The position numbers and the translations under genes were made by a program. The notes below the pieces were generated by a model. It saw only the letters and a list, made by a program, of their open reading frames with translations. It was not told where the DNA came from and did not search any database. A stretch of DNA of 18,062 bases, taken from assembly GCA_031278255.1 (NCBI GenBank), contig JAITKU010000002.1, positions 1 through 18,062 of the forward strand. The letters run 5' to 3'. Each line of letters begins with the position of its first letter. The first letter of the stretch is position 1. Below, in pieces: positions 7,843 to 15,776 of this stretch. This DNA is from Eubacteriales Family XIII. Incertae Sedis bacterium (GTDB taxonomy: Bacteria; Bacillota; Clostridia; Peptostreptococcales; Anaerovoracaceae).

Positions 7843-9300
7843 ATGAATATATTATACGCGATTTTTGAGGCTGTTCCCTTTGCGAAGAGCGGGGGTCTCG
7901 GCGATGTGGGCGGCGCTTTGCCTTTCTTTTTGAAAGAAAGCGGACACGATGTGCGCGTCATCATGCCCAAGCACGACGCGATACCGAGCAAGTTCAGAAG
8001 CGAGATGAAGCTGCTCTTCAGCTTTCAGGTGCAACTGGGCTGGCGGACGCAGTATTGCGGCATAGAAATGCTCAAACACAAGGGCGTGATCTATTATTTT
8101 GTAGACAATGAGCAGTATTTCAAGCGCGATTCGCTGTACGGCTACGGCGACGACGAGGAGCGGTCTGCCTTTTTCTGCAAGGCGGTGTTGCTCTGTCTCA
8201 CGCATCTCGAACGTTTCAAACCGCAGGTTATCCACTGCAACGACTGGCACACAGCGCTCATTCCCGTCATGCTGAAAGAGTATTTCGGCGAGCATCCCTA
8301 CTATTATGGTATCAAAAGCGTCATCAGCATTCACAATCTGAAATATCAGGGCGTCACAGGGCGCGATTTCCTCGCGGATGTCCTCGATATGGCGGATCAC
8401 GTTGCGGCACACGACTATCTGTCTTTCGGCGATGCCGTCAACTTCCTGAAAGGCGCGCTGCATTACGCGGACGAGATCACGACGGTCAGCCCGACCTACG
8501 CCAAAGAGATCACGACGCCCTATTTCGGAGAGGGCTTGGACGGCGTGCTGCGCTGGCGCGGGGAATGCTTGAGCGGCATACTGAACGGCATCGATTACGG
8601 CGAATACGATCCCGCCATCGACAAGATGATCTTCAGGACCTATACGAACGGCGACAGCGACGGAAAGGCTTTCAACAAACGGAAGTTGCAGGAGGAGCTT
8701 TTGCTTCCCGCAGAACCCGATACGCCGCTCCTCGTGATCGTGAGCCGTCTCACCGAGCAGAAAGGCTTTGATCTGATCGCGCATATTATGGAGGAACTGC
8801 TGTACGCGGGCGACGTGCAACTTGCCGTTCTCGGAACGGGAGATTGGCGCTACGAGGAGATGTTCTATTATTTCGCGAATCGCTATCCCGAGAGGATAGC
8901 CGTTCGCATCACTTTCGACGATATGCTGGCGCGCAAGATATACGCGGGCGGCGATATCCTCTTGATGCCGTCGAAGTTCGAGCCTTGCGGCATAACGCAG
9001 ATGATCGCGATGAAGTACGGGACGCTGCCGGTTGTCCGCGAAACCGGCGGCCTGCGCGACACGGTGACGCCCTACAATAAATTCACGGGCGCGGGTACGG
9101 GCTTCGGTTTTGCGAATTACAACGCGCACGAGTTGCTTTTCGCCGTTCGGGAAGCGGCGGAGGTCTGCCGAAACGAACGCGCCGTATGGCGGCGGATTCA
9201 AAAGAACGCCGGCGAGCTTGATTTCAGTTGGCGCGTCTCGGCCGATCGGTACGCGGCCCTGTACGAAAGGATATGCAGGCCCAAGCTTTTCAGGAAATAG
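7843..9300 (+). CDS. glgA: Glycogen synthase (ADP-glucose type)
   Basis: GT5 enzyme that adds glucose from ADP-glucose to the growing alpha-1,4-glucan. The protein is 485 aa, normal for GlgA. The N-terminal ADP-glucose motif KSGGLGDVGGALP places the conserved lysine at residue 15. Other family marks are HCNDWHTALIPV, SIHNLKYQGV, GILNGIDY, VSRLTEQKGFDLI and the C-terminal SKFEPCGITQMIAMKYGTLPVV followed by ETGGLRDTV, which carries the catalytic glutamate. The ATG at 7843 is preceded by GTGAGGT and lies 21 nt after the glgD stop. No signal peptide. Operon position and motifs leave little doubt. Confidence 0.97.
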   Translation: MNILYAIFEAVPFAKSGGLGDVGGALPFFLKESGHDVRVIMPKHDAIPSKFRSEMKLLFSFQVQLGWRTQYCGIEMLKHKGVIYYFVDNEQYFKRDSLYGYGDDEERSAFFCKAVLLCLTHLERFKPQVIHCNDWHTALIPVMLKEYFGEHPYYYGIKSVISIHNLKYQGVTGRDFLADVLDMADHVAAHDYLSFGDAVNFLKGALHYADEITTVSPTYAKEITTPYFGEGLDGVLRWRGECLSGILNGIDYGEYDPAIDKMIFRTYTNGDSDGKAFNKRKLQEELLLPAEPDTPLLVIVSRLTEQKGFDLIAHIMEELLYAGDVQLAVLGTGDWRYEEMFYYFANRYPERIAVRITFDDMLARKIYAGGDILLMPSKFEPCGITQMIAMKYGTLPVVRETGGLRDTVTPYNKFTGAGTGFGFANYNAHELLFAVREAAEVCRNERAVWRRIQKNAGELDFSWRVSADRYAALYERICRPKLFRK

Positions 9301-9313
9301 ACAGGGGTTTTCA

Positions 9314-12300
9314 ATGAACAGAATTTCGCTGTATCACAATTCTCATCTCGTGCGGTACAGATTTCCTTTCGGCGCCGTTCCTTGCGGCACGACGGTCGTG
9401 TTTTCGCTGGATGTCACGGGTCTGCCGGCCGATTGTTCCTGTAATCTGCGCATATGGTTTCAGGATGTCGGCGAAATCCTGGTTCCGATGTCCGTAATCG
9501 GAGAACTGATACCGCCGGATATGTCCGGCGACGGCTTCGGCGCCGTTTGCCGCAAGTACGTCTGCAGCTATACGACGCCCGACACGCCGGGCAATGTCTG
9601 GTACTATTTCATCACGGCGAGCAGCGGCGTTACGCGCTATTACGGGAATAACGACCAAAGCCTGGGCGGTGAGGGCAAGGAGGCCTTTTCACCCCCGCCC
9701 TCCTATCAACTCACGGTCTACGAGGACAGCCCCGTTCCCGCCTGGTGGAAAGAGGGTCTCGTCTATCAGATATTCGTGGACCGGTTTTTTCGCGGCAGCG
9801 ATTGGAAAGAACGCTTTTTCAACGCACAGCACGCGGAGAACAGGCAGGGACCGACGCGCATTTTGCAGAGCGACTGGAGGGATGTTCCTTTTCTGTACAA
9901 GGACGATAGGGGATGGGTCATGCGCTGGCCTTTCTTCGGCGGCACGCTCGAGGGGATTCGCGAGAAGCTCTCCTATTTGAGAAGTCTCGGCGTTACCATC
10001 CTCTACCTGAACCCCATATTCGAGGCCGCGAGCAATCACAAATACGACACGGGCGACTACATGAAGATCGATCCCGGCTATGGGGACGAGGCGGTCTTTC
10101 GTTCGCTCGCCAAGGAAGCGCAGGACTGCGGGATATCCATCGTGCTGGACGGCGTGTTCAGCCATACGGGCGCGGACAGCCTCTATTTCAACAAGTACGG
10201 CAATTATCCCGGCGTCGGCGCGTGGCAGTCCAAGGATTCCCCCTACCGATCTTGGTACCGCTTCAACCATGAACCCGCGGGTTACGAATGCTGGTGGGGC
10301 GTGAACGATCTGCCGAACGTCGAAGAGTCGGATCCGAGTTACCGCGCCTTTATCTGCGGCGACGACGACAGCGTGGTACGGCACTGGATCAAGGCCGGCG
10401 CGCGCGGCTGGCGGCTCGATGTGGCCGACGAACTGCCCGACGAATTCATACGCGAGATACGGAAAGCCATGAAGGAAACGGATCCCGACAGCATACTCTT
10501 GGGCGAGGTTTGGGAGGACGCCTCCAACAAGACGAGTTACGGCGCCGTCCGTCAATACCTGCTGGGCGCGGAACTCGACTCCACGATGAATTATCCTTTC
10601 CGCGATTGGAGTCTGGATTTCTCGATGGGCCGCATAGCGCCCGCCGAGGTACACGCCCGCGTCATGAGTCTGTATGAAAACTATCCGCGGGAATATTTCT
10701 TCTCCTGCCTGAATCTGATCGGCAGTCACGACAAGCCGCGCGTTCTCTCGGTTCTGGGCGAGGCTCCGATCAACGCGGAACACAGCGAATGGCAGAAACA
10801 AAGTCTGCGCTTGAACGACGCGGAGCGGAACTTGGCCAAACGCAGGTTGAAGTTGCTTTCCGTTTGGCAAATGACCTTTCCCGGCGTTCCCTCTGTGTTT
10901 TACGGCGACGAAGCCGGCGCGGAGGGCTTCGACGATCCCTACAACAGGGTGCCTTTCCCGTGGGGCCGCGAGGACGGGGATATTCTGGAACGATATCGCG
11001 CCGTCGGCAATCTGCGCGCGGAATACGACCTGTTCCGCAGGGGGGAATTCGCTTCCTACGGCGCTTACCGGCATATGTACGCATTCAGCCGGCAGACCGA
11101 GCGCGAACGCGCCGTTGTGTTTCTGAACGGCTCGCACGACGAGAGCGAAGAGGCGTTGATCGCGCTTTCGCGGGAAGAAACCGTATGCGTCGAACTGCTT
11201 TCGGGCGAGCTTCTCGAACCGGAACACGCGGATGCGACCGCAGGCGAAACGGGCCGTCGCAATGAAGCGCTGTCGTGGGCGGGCGGCGACCTCGATTCTT
11301 GGGGTGGCCGGACGCCGGCTGCGCTGCGCGTAAAAGTCGGGCCGCTCGAAAGCAAGATCGTGTACATCCGAAAGGCTGATCCCGCGAGCCTCGTCATGCG
11401 AACCCTGCCGCGAGCGGCGGGCGTACTCTGCCACATCACCTCCCTGCCCTCCGAAACGGGCTGCGGGGACCTCGGCAAGGCCGCCTATGACTTCTGCGAC
11501 TACCTCGCTTCCGCGGGGCAACGGATATGGCAGGTGTTGCCGATCACGGCGGCGGGCGGAGGCAATTCTCCGTATTCGGGCGATTCTGCTTTCGCGGGCA
11601 ACGAACTCCTGATCGACACAGACGCTTTGGCCCGGGCGGGACTCCTGGCGGAGGACGATTTGCCTAAACAAAACCTGACCGCACGAGTATTGCATAACAT
11701 CGTGACGGGCGGCAGCGGAAACCGCGCGGATTTCGCACGCGTACGCGCCGTCAAATATCCCCTGTTCGAGAAAGCTTTCGCGGCTTTCGATCGGAACGAC
11801 ACCGACTTCTTGGATTTTTGCGACAAACATCTGTGGCTCTCTGACTACTGCCTCTATCGCGCCATAAGCGACAAACAGGGAAAGGCCCCGTGGCAGGAGT
11901 GGCCGGAGGCCCTGCGCGACCGCGATCCGCAAGAACTTGCGCGGTGCAGGACGGAACTTGCGGACGCCGTTGCTTTCCACGCTTTCCTGCAATATATTTT
12001 TATGAAGCAATGGGACGCGCTCAAGGCTTACGCCGCTAAGCGCGGTGTTTCGATACTCGGTGATCTGCCTATCTATGTTTCCGCATCGAGCTGCGACACT
12101 TGGGGGAATCGGCACCTCTTTGATTTGGACGAGTGTGGGCGTATGCGCAAATCGGGCGGCGTACCGCCCGATGCGTTCACCGAGGACGGCCAGAATTGGC
12201 GCAATCCCGTATTCCTTTGGGAGGCGAACAGGCGGCAGGGCTATCGCTGGTGGATCGAGCGCTTCCGCCGCAATCTGCAGCTTTACGACTATCTGCGTAT

Positions 12301-13006
12301 CGATCATTTTCGCGGCTTTGAGGCTTGCTGGGAAATCCCCTCGGATGCGAAAACGGCGCGGGACGGCAACTGGAGCAAAGGACCCGGGAAAGCGCTCTTC
12401 GAGGCCGCTGCGGACGCGCTCGGCCCGCTTCCGATACTGGCGGAGGACCTCGGTGTGATCACGCCGAATGTGAACGACCTGCGTCACACCTTTGCGTGGC
12501 CCGGCATGAAAGTGTACCAATTCCACGCGGACGCGATGATACCGCAAAACGGCGGTGAGGCGGATGCGAAAACGGACCTTGCGGCCCGGGACAAAAGCGC
12601 GCGGGAGGACGCCGCGTTTTTGCAGGTGTTTTATACGGGCACGCACGACAACGATACCCTCGCAAGCTGGGTTTCCGAAAAGCTGCGTCTTTCGGAACAT
12701 GTTCCGCCGTCGGTCGGGGCGTCTTGGGGACAAGCCCCTCGGGACAAGTCCGCAGGACCGGCGACCGCTCTTTCCGGGCGCGTGCGGGATATCTGCGCGA
12801 CGATCATCGAAAGGCTGTACGCCGCGCCGGCCATGTGGGTCATCCTGCCTCTGCAGGATGTTTTCTTCCTAGACGCGGACGCGCGCATGAACACGCCCGG
12901 CACAGCCGAGGGGAACTGGGTTTGGACCGCACCCGAAGAACTCTTTACGCAGGAGACCGCAGCTTGGCTCCGCAACTTGGCCGAGCAATACGACAGAATG
13001 GGATGA
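9314..13006 (+). CDS. Fused GH13 amylase/debranching-type and GH77 4-alpha-glucanotransferase
   Basis: 1230 aa, no signal peptide, so cytosolic. Residues 1 to about 140 are a beta-rich N-terminal domain, then a GH13 barrel starts at WWKEGLVYQIFVDRFF. Its catalytic set is present: D279 and H284 in DGVFSHTG, nucleophile D369 in GWRLDVADEL, acid/base E398 in LGEVWED, and D473 in LIGSHDKPR. From about residue 695 (RTLPRAAGVLCHITSLPS) a GH77 domain runs to the end, with nucleophile D997 in LRIDHFRGF, acid E1044 in LAEDLGVITP and D1112 in GTHDNDT. One chain should thus hydrolyse alpha-glucans and disproportionate the products. GH13 specificity (neopullulanase-like or debranching) cannot be settled from the sequence. 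The ATG at 9314 follows AGGGG, 13 nt after glgA. Odd points are the fusion itself and extra loops with RDKSA in GH77. Fusions of this kind are, to my knowledge, known in Clostridia. Confidence 0.93.
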   Translation: MNRISLYHNSHLVRYRFPFGAVPCGTTVVFSLDVTGLPADCSCNLRIWFQDVGEILVPMSVIGELIPPDMSGDGFGAVCRKYVCSYTTPDTPGNVWYYFITASSGVTRYYGNNDQSLGGEGKEAFSPPPSYQLTVYEDSPVPAWWKEGLVYQIFVDRFFRGSDWKERFFNAQHAENRQGPTRILQSDWRDVPFLYKDDRGWVMRWPFFGGTLEGIREKLSYLRSLGVTILYLNPIFEAASNHKYDTGDYMKIDPGYGDEAVFRSLAKEAQDCGISIVLDGVFSHTGADSLYFNKYGNYPGVGAWQSKDSPYRSWYRFNHEPAGYECWWGVNDLPNVEESDPSYRAFICGDDDSVVRHWIKAGARGWRLDVADELPDEFIREIRKAMKETDPDSILLGEVWEDASNKTSYGAVRQYLLGAELDSTMNYPFRDWSLDFSMGRIAPAEVHARVMSLYENYPREYFFSCLNLIGSHDKPRVLSVLGEAPINAEHSEWQKQSLRLNDAERNLAKRRLKLLSVWQMTFPGVPSVFYGDEAGAEGFDDPYNRVPFPWGREDGDILERYRAVGNLRAEYDLFRRGEFASYGAYRHMYAFSRQTERERAVVFLNGSHDESEEALIALSREETVCVELLSGELLEPEHADATAGETGRRNEALSWAGGDLDSWGGRTPAALRVKVGPLESKIVYIRKADPASLVMRTLPRAAGVLCHITSLPSETGCGDLGKAAYDFCDYLASAGQRIWQVLPITAAGGGNSPYSGDSAFAGNELLIDTDALARAGLLAEDDLPKQNLTARVLHNIVTGGSGNRADFARVRAVKYPLFEKAFAAFDRNDTDFLDFCDKHLWLSDYCLYRAISDKQGKAPWQEWPEALRDRDPQELARCRTELADAVAFHAFLQYIFMKQWDALKAYAAKRGVSILGDLPIYVSASSCDTWGNRHLFDLDECGRMRKSGGVPPDAFTEDGQNWRNPVFLWEANRRQGYRWWIERFRRNLQLYDYLRIDHFRGFEACWEIPSDAKTARDGNWSKGPGKALFEAAADALGPLPILAEDLGVITPNVNDLRHTFAWPGMKVYQFHADAMIPQNGGEADAKTDLAARDKSAREDAAFLQVFYTGTHDNDTLASWVSEKLRLSEHVPPSVGASWGQAPRDKSAGPATALSGRVRDICATIIERLYAAPAMWVILPLQDVFFLDADARMNTPGTAEGNWVWTAPEELFTQETAAWLRNLAEQYDRMG

Positions 13007-13022
13007 TGGGAGACTGCCGTTA

Positions 13023-14816
13023 ATGGTTGACATACGCGCTTTATTATCCCAATCCGAAAATTTGTATCTCGAATGCAAATTGGCGGGCGGCGGGATTCCG
13101 TCCGGCCTGTGGGAAACATACGCGTCCTTTGCCAATACGGCGGGCGGCGTTATACTGCTCGGCGTCGAAGAAAAAACCGGCCGTTTTATTGCCAAGGGTG
13201 TTTCCGATCCGGACGGAATGATAAAGGATATTCGGAACACGCTGAATAATTCTCAGAAAATCAGCGCGAACATCCTTTTCGACAGGCATATCTACGCGGC
13301 GGATTATGAGGGCGCGCGTATCGTTGTGATGGAAGTGCCGCGGGCCAACCGACAGGACAAACCCGTGTTCGTCGGAACGGATATGTTCAGGGGAACATTC
13401 CGCCGTAACGGTGAGGGGGATTATCATTGCAGGCCGGAAGAGATCAAGGCGATGTTGCGGGATCAATCGGACATCGGCCCGGACAACACCTTGCTCGAAA
13501 ATTTGGCGCTCGACGCTCTGAATGAGGATTCTGTCCGCCGCTATCGGCTGATGTTTCAAAACAGCAAGCCGAACCATGTGTGGAATCGGCTGACCGACAC
13601 GGAGTTTCTTGTAAAAATCGGCGCCGCAAGGAAAGGACAGGACAGGCAACTCCACCCGAATTTGGCGGGCTTGTTGCTGTTCGGCGAATTTGTTTCCATT
13701 ACCGACGAACTCCCCTTTTATTTTCTGGACTATCGCGAACACCTGTCCGACAGCACGCGATGGTCGGATCGCGTATGTTCCGGCGACGGGATCTGGAGCG
13801 GAAACGTATTCGATTTTTATTTCAAGATTATCGAGCGGTTGACGGCGGATGTCAAAGTGCCTTTTGCGCTGAGAGGCGGATTGATCCGCGTGGATGAAAC
13901 ATCCGTGCATATTGCTCTGCGGGAGGCCTTGGCCAATGCTTTGATTCACGCGGATTATTATGGAAAACAGGGTATTGTCATAGATAAGGAATTCCGCAAG
14001 ATTACCATATCAAATCCGGGAACTTTCCGCGTCGGTATTGAAGAGGCCATTGCCGGCGGCATAAGCGACGCCCGCAACGGGCGAATTTTCAATATGTTCG
14101 CGTTGATCAACGTCGGCGAGCGCTCAGGGACGGGCTTATGCGATTTGTTCAACGTCTGGAAAGAATACGGGTTTAAGCCGCCGCTCATCAAGGAAAGTGT
14201 CGACCCGGATCGCATTACTTTGACTTTGCAGATTGAGATTCCCGATATATATGATGATCCGAGCTGGGACAGTAAGGATACTCTCAACAGCTACCTCCGA
14301 GAAAATGCGGGTAATCTTTACTGGAATGAGGGTAATCCCAAGGGTAATGCGGGTAATCTTGATGAAAATGACGGTAATTTCAAGGTAGGTGACGGTAATC
14401 CCGACGAGAATGAGGGTAATCTCGGTGGAAATGACGGTGATTTCGAGGTAGGTGACGGTAATCCTGAAGAGAATAAGGGTAATCTTGGTGAAAATGCCGA
14501 TAATTTTGAGGTAGGTGACGGTAATCCAAGCAAAAATGAGGGTAGTCTTGACGGAAATGACGGTGATTTTGAGGTATGTGACGGTAATCCCAGCGAGAAT
14601 GAGGGTGATTTTGAGGTAGGTGACGGTAATCTGTCTGATAATGAGAAGTGTGTTTTTGACGCTATAGTTAAGGATGTGACATTATCGGCAGTGAAGATAG
14701 GCGAACAAGTGGGTATATCGAGATCTACGGTTGAACGCGTTATCCGTTCCCTGAAATCAAAGGGATATATCGAACGCGAGGGTTCAACGCGAGGGAAATG
14801 GATCATTCCGAAATGA
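13023..14816 (+). CDS. AlbA_2/Schlafen-type ATP-binding regulator with heptad-repeat linker
   Basis: 597 aa. The N-terminal region (about 10-125) matches the AlbA_2 (Schlafen-box) domain: ENLYLECK, then FANTAGGVILLGVEE and a Y/F-x-R-x-G-like FRRNGEGDYHC. The middle has the GHKL-like HATPase_c_4 features: ALREALANALIHADYY (from residue 298), ITISNPGTF and GERSGTGL (around 366). Residues 426-537 are sixteen 7-residue repeats. The C-terminus (about 540-597) is a winged helix-turn-helix, VKIGEQVGISRSTVERVIRSL. Proteins of this architecture are usually annotated as ATP-binding putative transcriptional regulators; some Schlafen relatives are nucleases, but I see no basis to assign activity. The ATG at 13023 follows GGGAG and is 16 nt after the glycan gene with no terminator between. 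Base composition is less GC-rich than its neighbours, most clearly in the repeats, so transfer is possible. Confidence 0.85.
   Translation: MVDIRALLSQSENLYLECKLAGGGIPSGLWETYASFANTAGGVILLGVEEKTGRFIAKGVSDPDGMIKDIRNTLNNSQKISANILFDRHIYAADYEGARIVVMEVPRANRQDKPVFVGTDMFRGTFRRNGEGDYHCRPEEIKAMLRDQSDIGPDNTLLENLALDALNEDSVRRYRLMFQNSKPNHVWNRLTDTEFLVKIGAARKGQDRQLHPNLAGLLLFGEFVSITDELPFYFLDYREHLSDSTRWSDRVCSGDGIWSGNVFDFYFKIIERLTADVKVPFALRGGLIRVDETSVHIALREALANALIHADYYGKQGIVIDKEFRKITISNPGTFRVGIEEAIAGGISDARNGRIFNMFALINVGERSGTGLCDLFNVWKEYGFKPPLIKESVDPDRITLTLQIEIPDIYDDPSWDSKDTLNSYLRENAGNLYWNEGNPKGNAGNLDENDGNFKVGDGNPDENEGNLGGNDGDFEVGDGNPEENKGNLGENADNFEVGDGNPSKNEGSLDGNDGDFEVCDGNPSENEGDFEVGDGNLSDNEKCVFDAIVKDVTLSAVKIGEQVGISRSTVERVIRSLKSKGYIEREGSTRGKWIIPK
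14298..14633 (+). repeat. Sixteen 21-bp units, partly in a 63-bp higher-order array
   Basis: Sixteen consecutive 21-nt units each encode x-x-N/G-x-G/D-N/D/S-L/F/P. From 14340 on they run as a three-unit cycle: type A (such as DENEGNL), type B (such as GGNDGDF), type C (EVGDGNP). The cycle is complete four times, at 14340-14402, 14403-14465, 14466-14528 and 14529-14591. Then comes one hybrid unit, SENEGDF (14592-14612), and a last C unit. The C units at 14382, 14445, 14508, 14571 and 14613 are nearly identical in DNA, which suggests recent copying. All units are multiples of 3, so copy-number change keeps the frame. Confidence 0.95.
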
Positions 14817-14903
14817 GGGGGTGTTGTCACGACGCTTTAAAACAAACCGCCCCGTTGAATCCGTTTGCAAATGAGCAGAGGTGCAAATGCCGAGCGCTTT
14901 GAC

Positions 14904-14921
14904 AAGGAGGTGATGATATTG
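14904..14921 (+). promoter_or_regulatory. Strong Shine-Dalgarno deciding a TTG start for dapH
   Basis: AAGGAGGTGATGA (14904-14916) matches the anti-Shine-Dalgarno end of 16S rRNA over an unusually long stretch. The in-frame ATG at 14913 lies inside this site, only 2 nt after GGAGG, which is too close. The TTG at 14919 is 8 nt after GGAGG, the optimal spacing, and gives the N-terminus expected for DapH. Confidence 0.75.
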
Positions 14922-15611
14922 GAAGCAGCGGAAATCGTGCAATTCATCAAGGATGCGGAGAAGAAAACGCCCGTCAGGGTATTTTTGAAAGAGAAGCGGG
15001 AAATCCGTTTTGAAAACTGCCGTGTGTTCGGCGTCGGCGATAAGATTGTGTTCGGGGATTGGCGCGATGTCAAGAAAGCGCTAAAGGCGCAGCGCGCGGA
15101 TATTGAGGACCTCGTGATCGAGAGCGATTGCAGGAATTCGGCGATACCCTTGCTCGATATGAAGGACATCAAGGCGCGTATAGAGCCGGGCGCGGTCATA
15201 CGGGACCGGGTCGAGATCGGCGATGGCGCCGTTGTCATGATGGGGGCCGTGATCAATATAGGCGCCGTCGTCGGCGCGGGCACGATGATCGATATGGGCG
15301 CGATTCTGGGCGGCCGCGCGACGGTCGGAAAGAACTGTCACGTGGGCGCGGGCGCGGTGCTGGCCGGCGTCATCGAACCGCCGAGCGCGAAACCCGTCGT
15401 TGTCGAGGACAACGTATTGATCGGTGCGAACGCAGTGGTGCTGGAGGGGGTCCGCGTCGGCAGGGGCGCAGTCGTGGCGGCGGGCGCCGTCGTAATTGAG
15501 GATGTGCCGGCGGAAACGGTCGTGGCCGGCATTCCCGCGCGGGCCATAAAGAGCGTGAAAGACACCGCCGCGGCAAAGACAGAACTCGTGCAGGCTCTGC
15601 GGGAGATATGA
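14919..15611 (+). CDS. dapH: Tetrahydrodipicolinate N-acetyltransferase
   Basis: Acetylates 2,3,4,5-tetrahydrodipicolinate with acetyl-CoA, the first dedicated step of the acetylase branch of diaminopimelate/lysine synthesis found mainly in Bacillota. The protein is 230 aa, close to the usual size of about 235. An N-terminal alpha/beta part (residues 1-85, AAEIVQFIKDAEKKTPVRVF) is followed by a left-handed beta-helix of hexapeptide repeats and the family block MIDMGAILGGRATVGKNCHV, then GAGAVLAGVIEPPSAKPVVV and GIPARAIK. The start is taken as TTG at 14919 for ribosome-binding-site spacing. The 102-nt gap before it shows no convincing promoter or terminator, so its transcription source is unclear. 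It lies one gene away from thrC, another aspartate-family gene. Confidence 0.95.
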   Translation: MEAAEIVQFIKDAEKKTPVRVFLKEKREIRFENCRVFGVGDKIVFGDWRDVKKALKAQRADIEDLVIESDCRNSAIPLLDMKDIKARIEPGAVIRDRVEIGDGAVVMMGAVINIGAVVGAGTMIDMGAILGGRATVGKNCHVGAGAVLAGVIEPPSAKPVVVEDNVLIGANAVVLEGVRVGRGAVVAAGAVVIEDVPAETVVAGIPARAIKSVKDTAAAKTELVQALREI

Positions 15612-15641
15612 GGCGCACAGGGCACCGCCGCCGGTAAGCAA

Positions 15642-15667
15642 ACAGGGCGAAAACACAGGGCGAAAAC
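15642..15667 (+). repeat. Perfect tandem duplication of a 13-bp unit
   Basis: ACAGGGCGAAAAC occurs twice with no gap (15642-15654 and 15655-15667), 24 bp ahead of the -35 box of the next promoter. A partial match (CACAGGGC) lies just upstream at 15616. It could be a paired operator or a simple slippage product. Confidence 0.8.
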
Positions 15668-15693
15668 CGCCGGCGATTTTTCGTTGGCGGTTT
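15664..15693 (+). terminator. Hairpin after dapH, possible weak terminator
   Basis: AAACCGCCGGCG (15664-15675) pairs with CGTTGGCGGTTT (15682-15693): 12 pairs including two G-T wobbles, with a 6-nt loop. Only three T residues end the stem and no longer T-run follows, so termination would be weak. The right arm overlaps the start of the next -35 box. Confidence 0.5.
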
Positions 15694-15719
15694 ACTTATG
15701 TGCCCCTGTATGGTATACT
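15691..15719 (+). promoter_or_regulatory. Promoter of the secreted protein/thrC unit
   Basis: TTTACT (15691-15696, four of six -35 consensus bases) and TATACT (15714-15719, five of six) are separated by 17 nt. TG-n (15711-15713) adds an extended -10. Transcription should start about 7 nt downstream of the -10 and cover the next two genes. Confidence 0.72.
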
Positions 15720-15776
15720 TTGAATCGCGGCGCTGTGTTTTCGGAAATGGCGGCAGCGCATTTGGAGGAAGAAGAT

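Noticed and set aside
9689..12733. 1014-codon open frame on the minus strand
   Set aside because: It is antisense to the GH13-GH77 gene, whose catalytic motifs are clear; GC-rich codon bias leaves such frames open. The translation is R/A/V-rich with no family motif.
14298..14633. CRISPR array or ncRNA repeat
   Set aside because: Units are contiguous 21-mers with no spacers, in frame inside a gene, with changes mostly at amino-acid level.
14318..14830. 170-codon minus-strand frame rich in S, P and L
   Set aside because: Its repeats are only the antisense of the 21-bp array; there is no credible start site and the plus strand has real domains on both sides.
14866..14889. TGCAAATG direct repeat before dapH as an operator
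   Set aside because: Only 8 bp, two copies (14866-14873 and 14882-14889), no promoter near it; easily chance.
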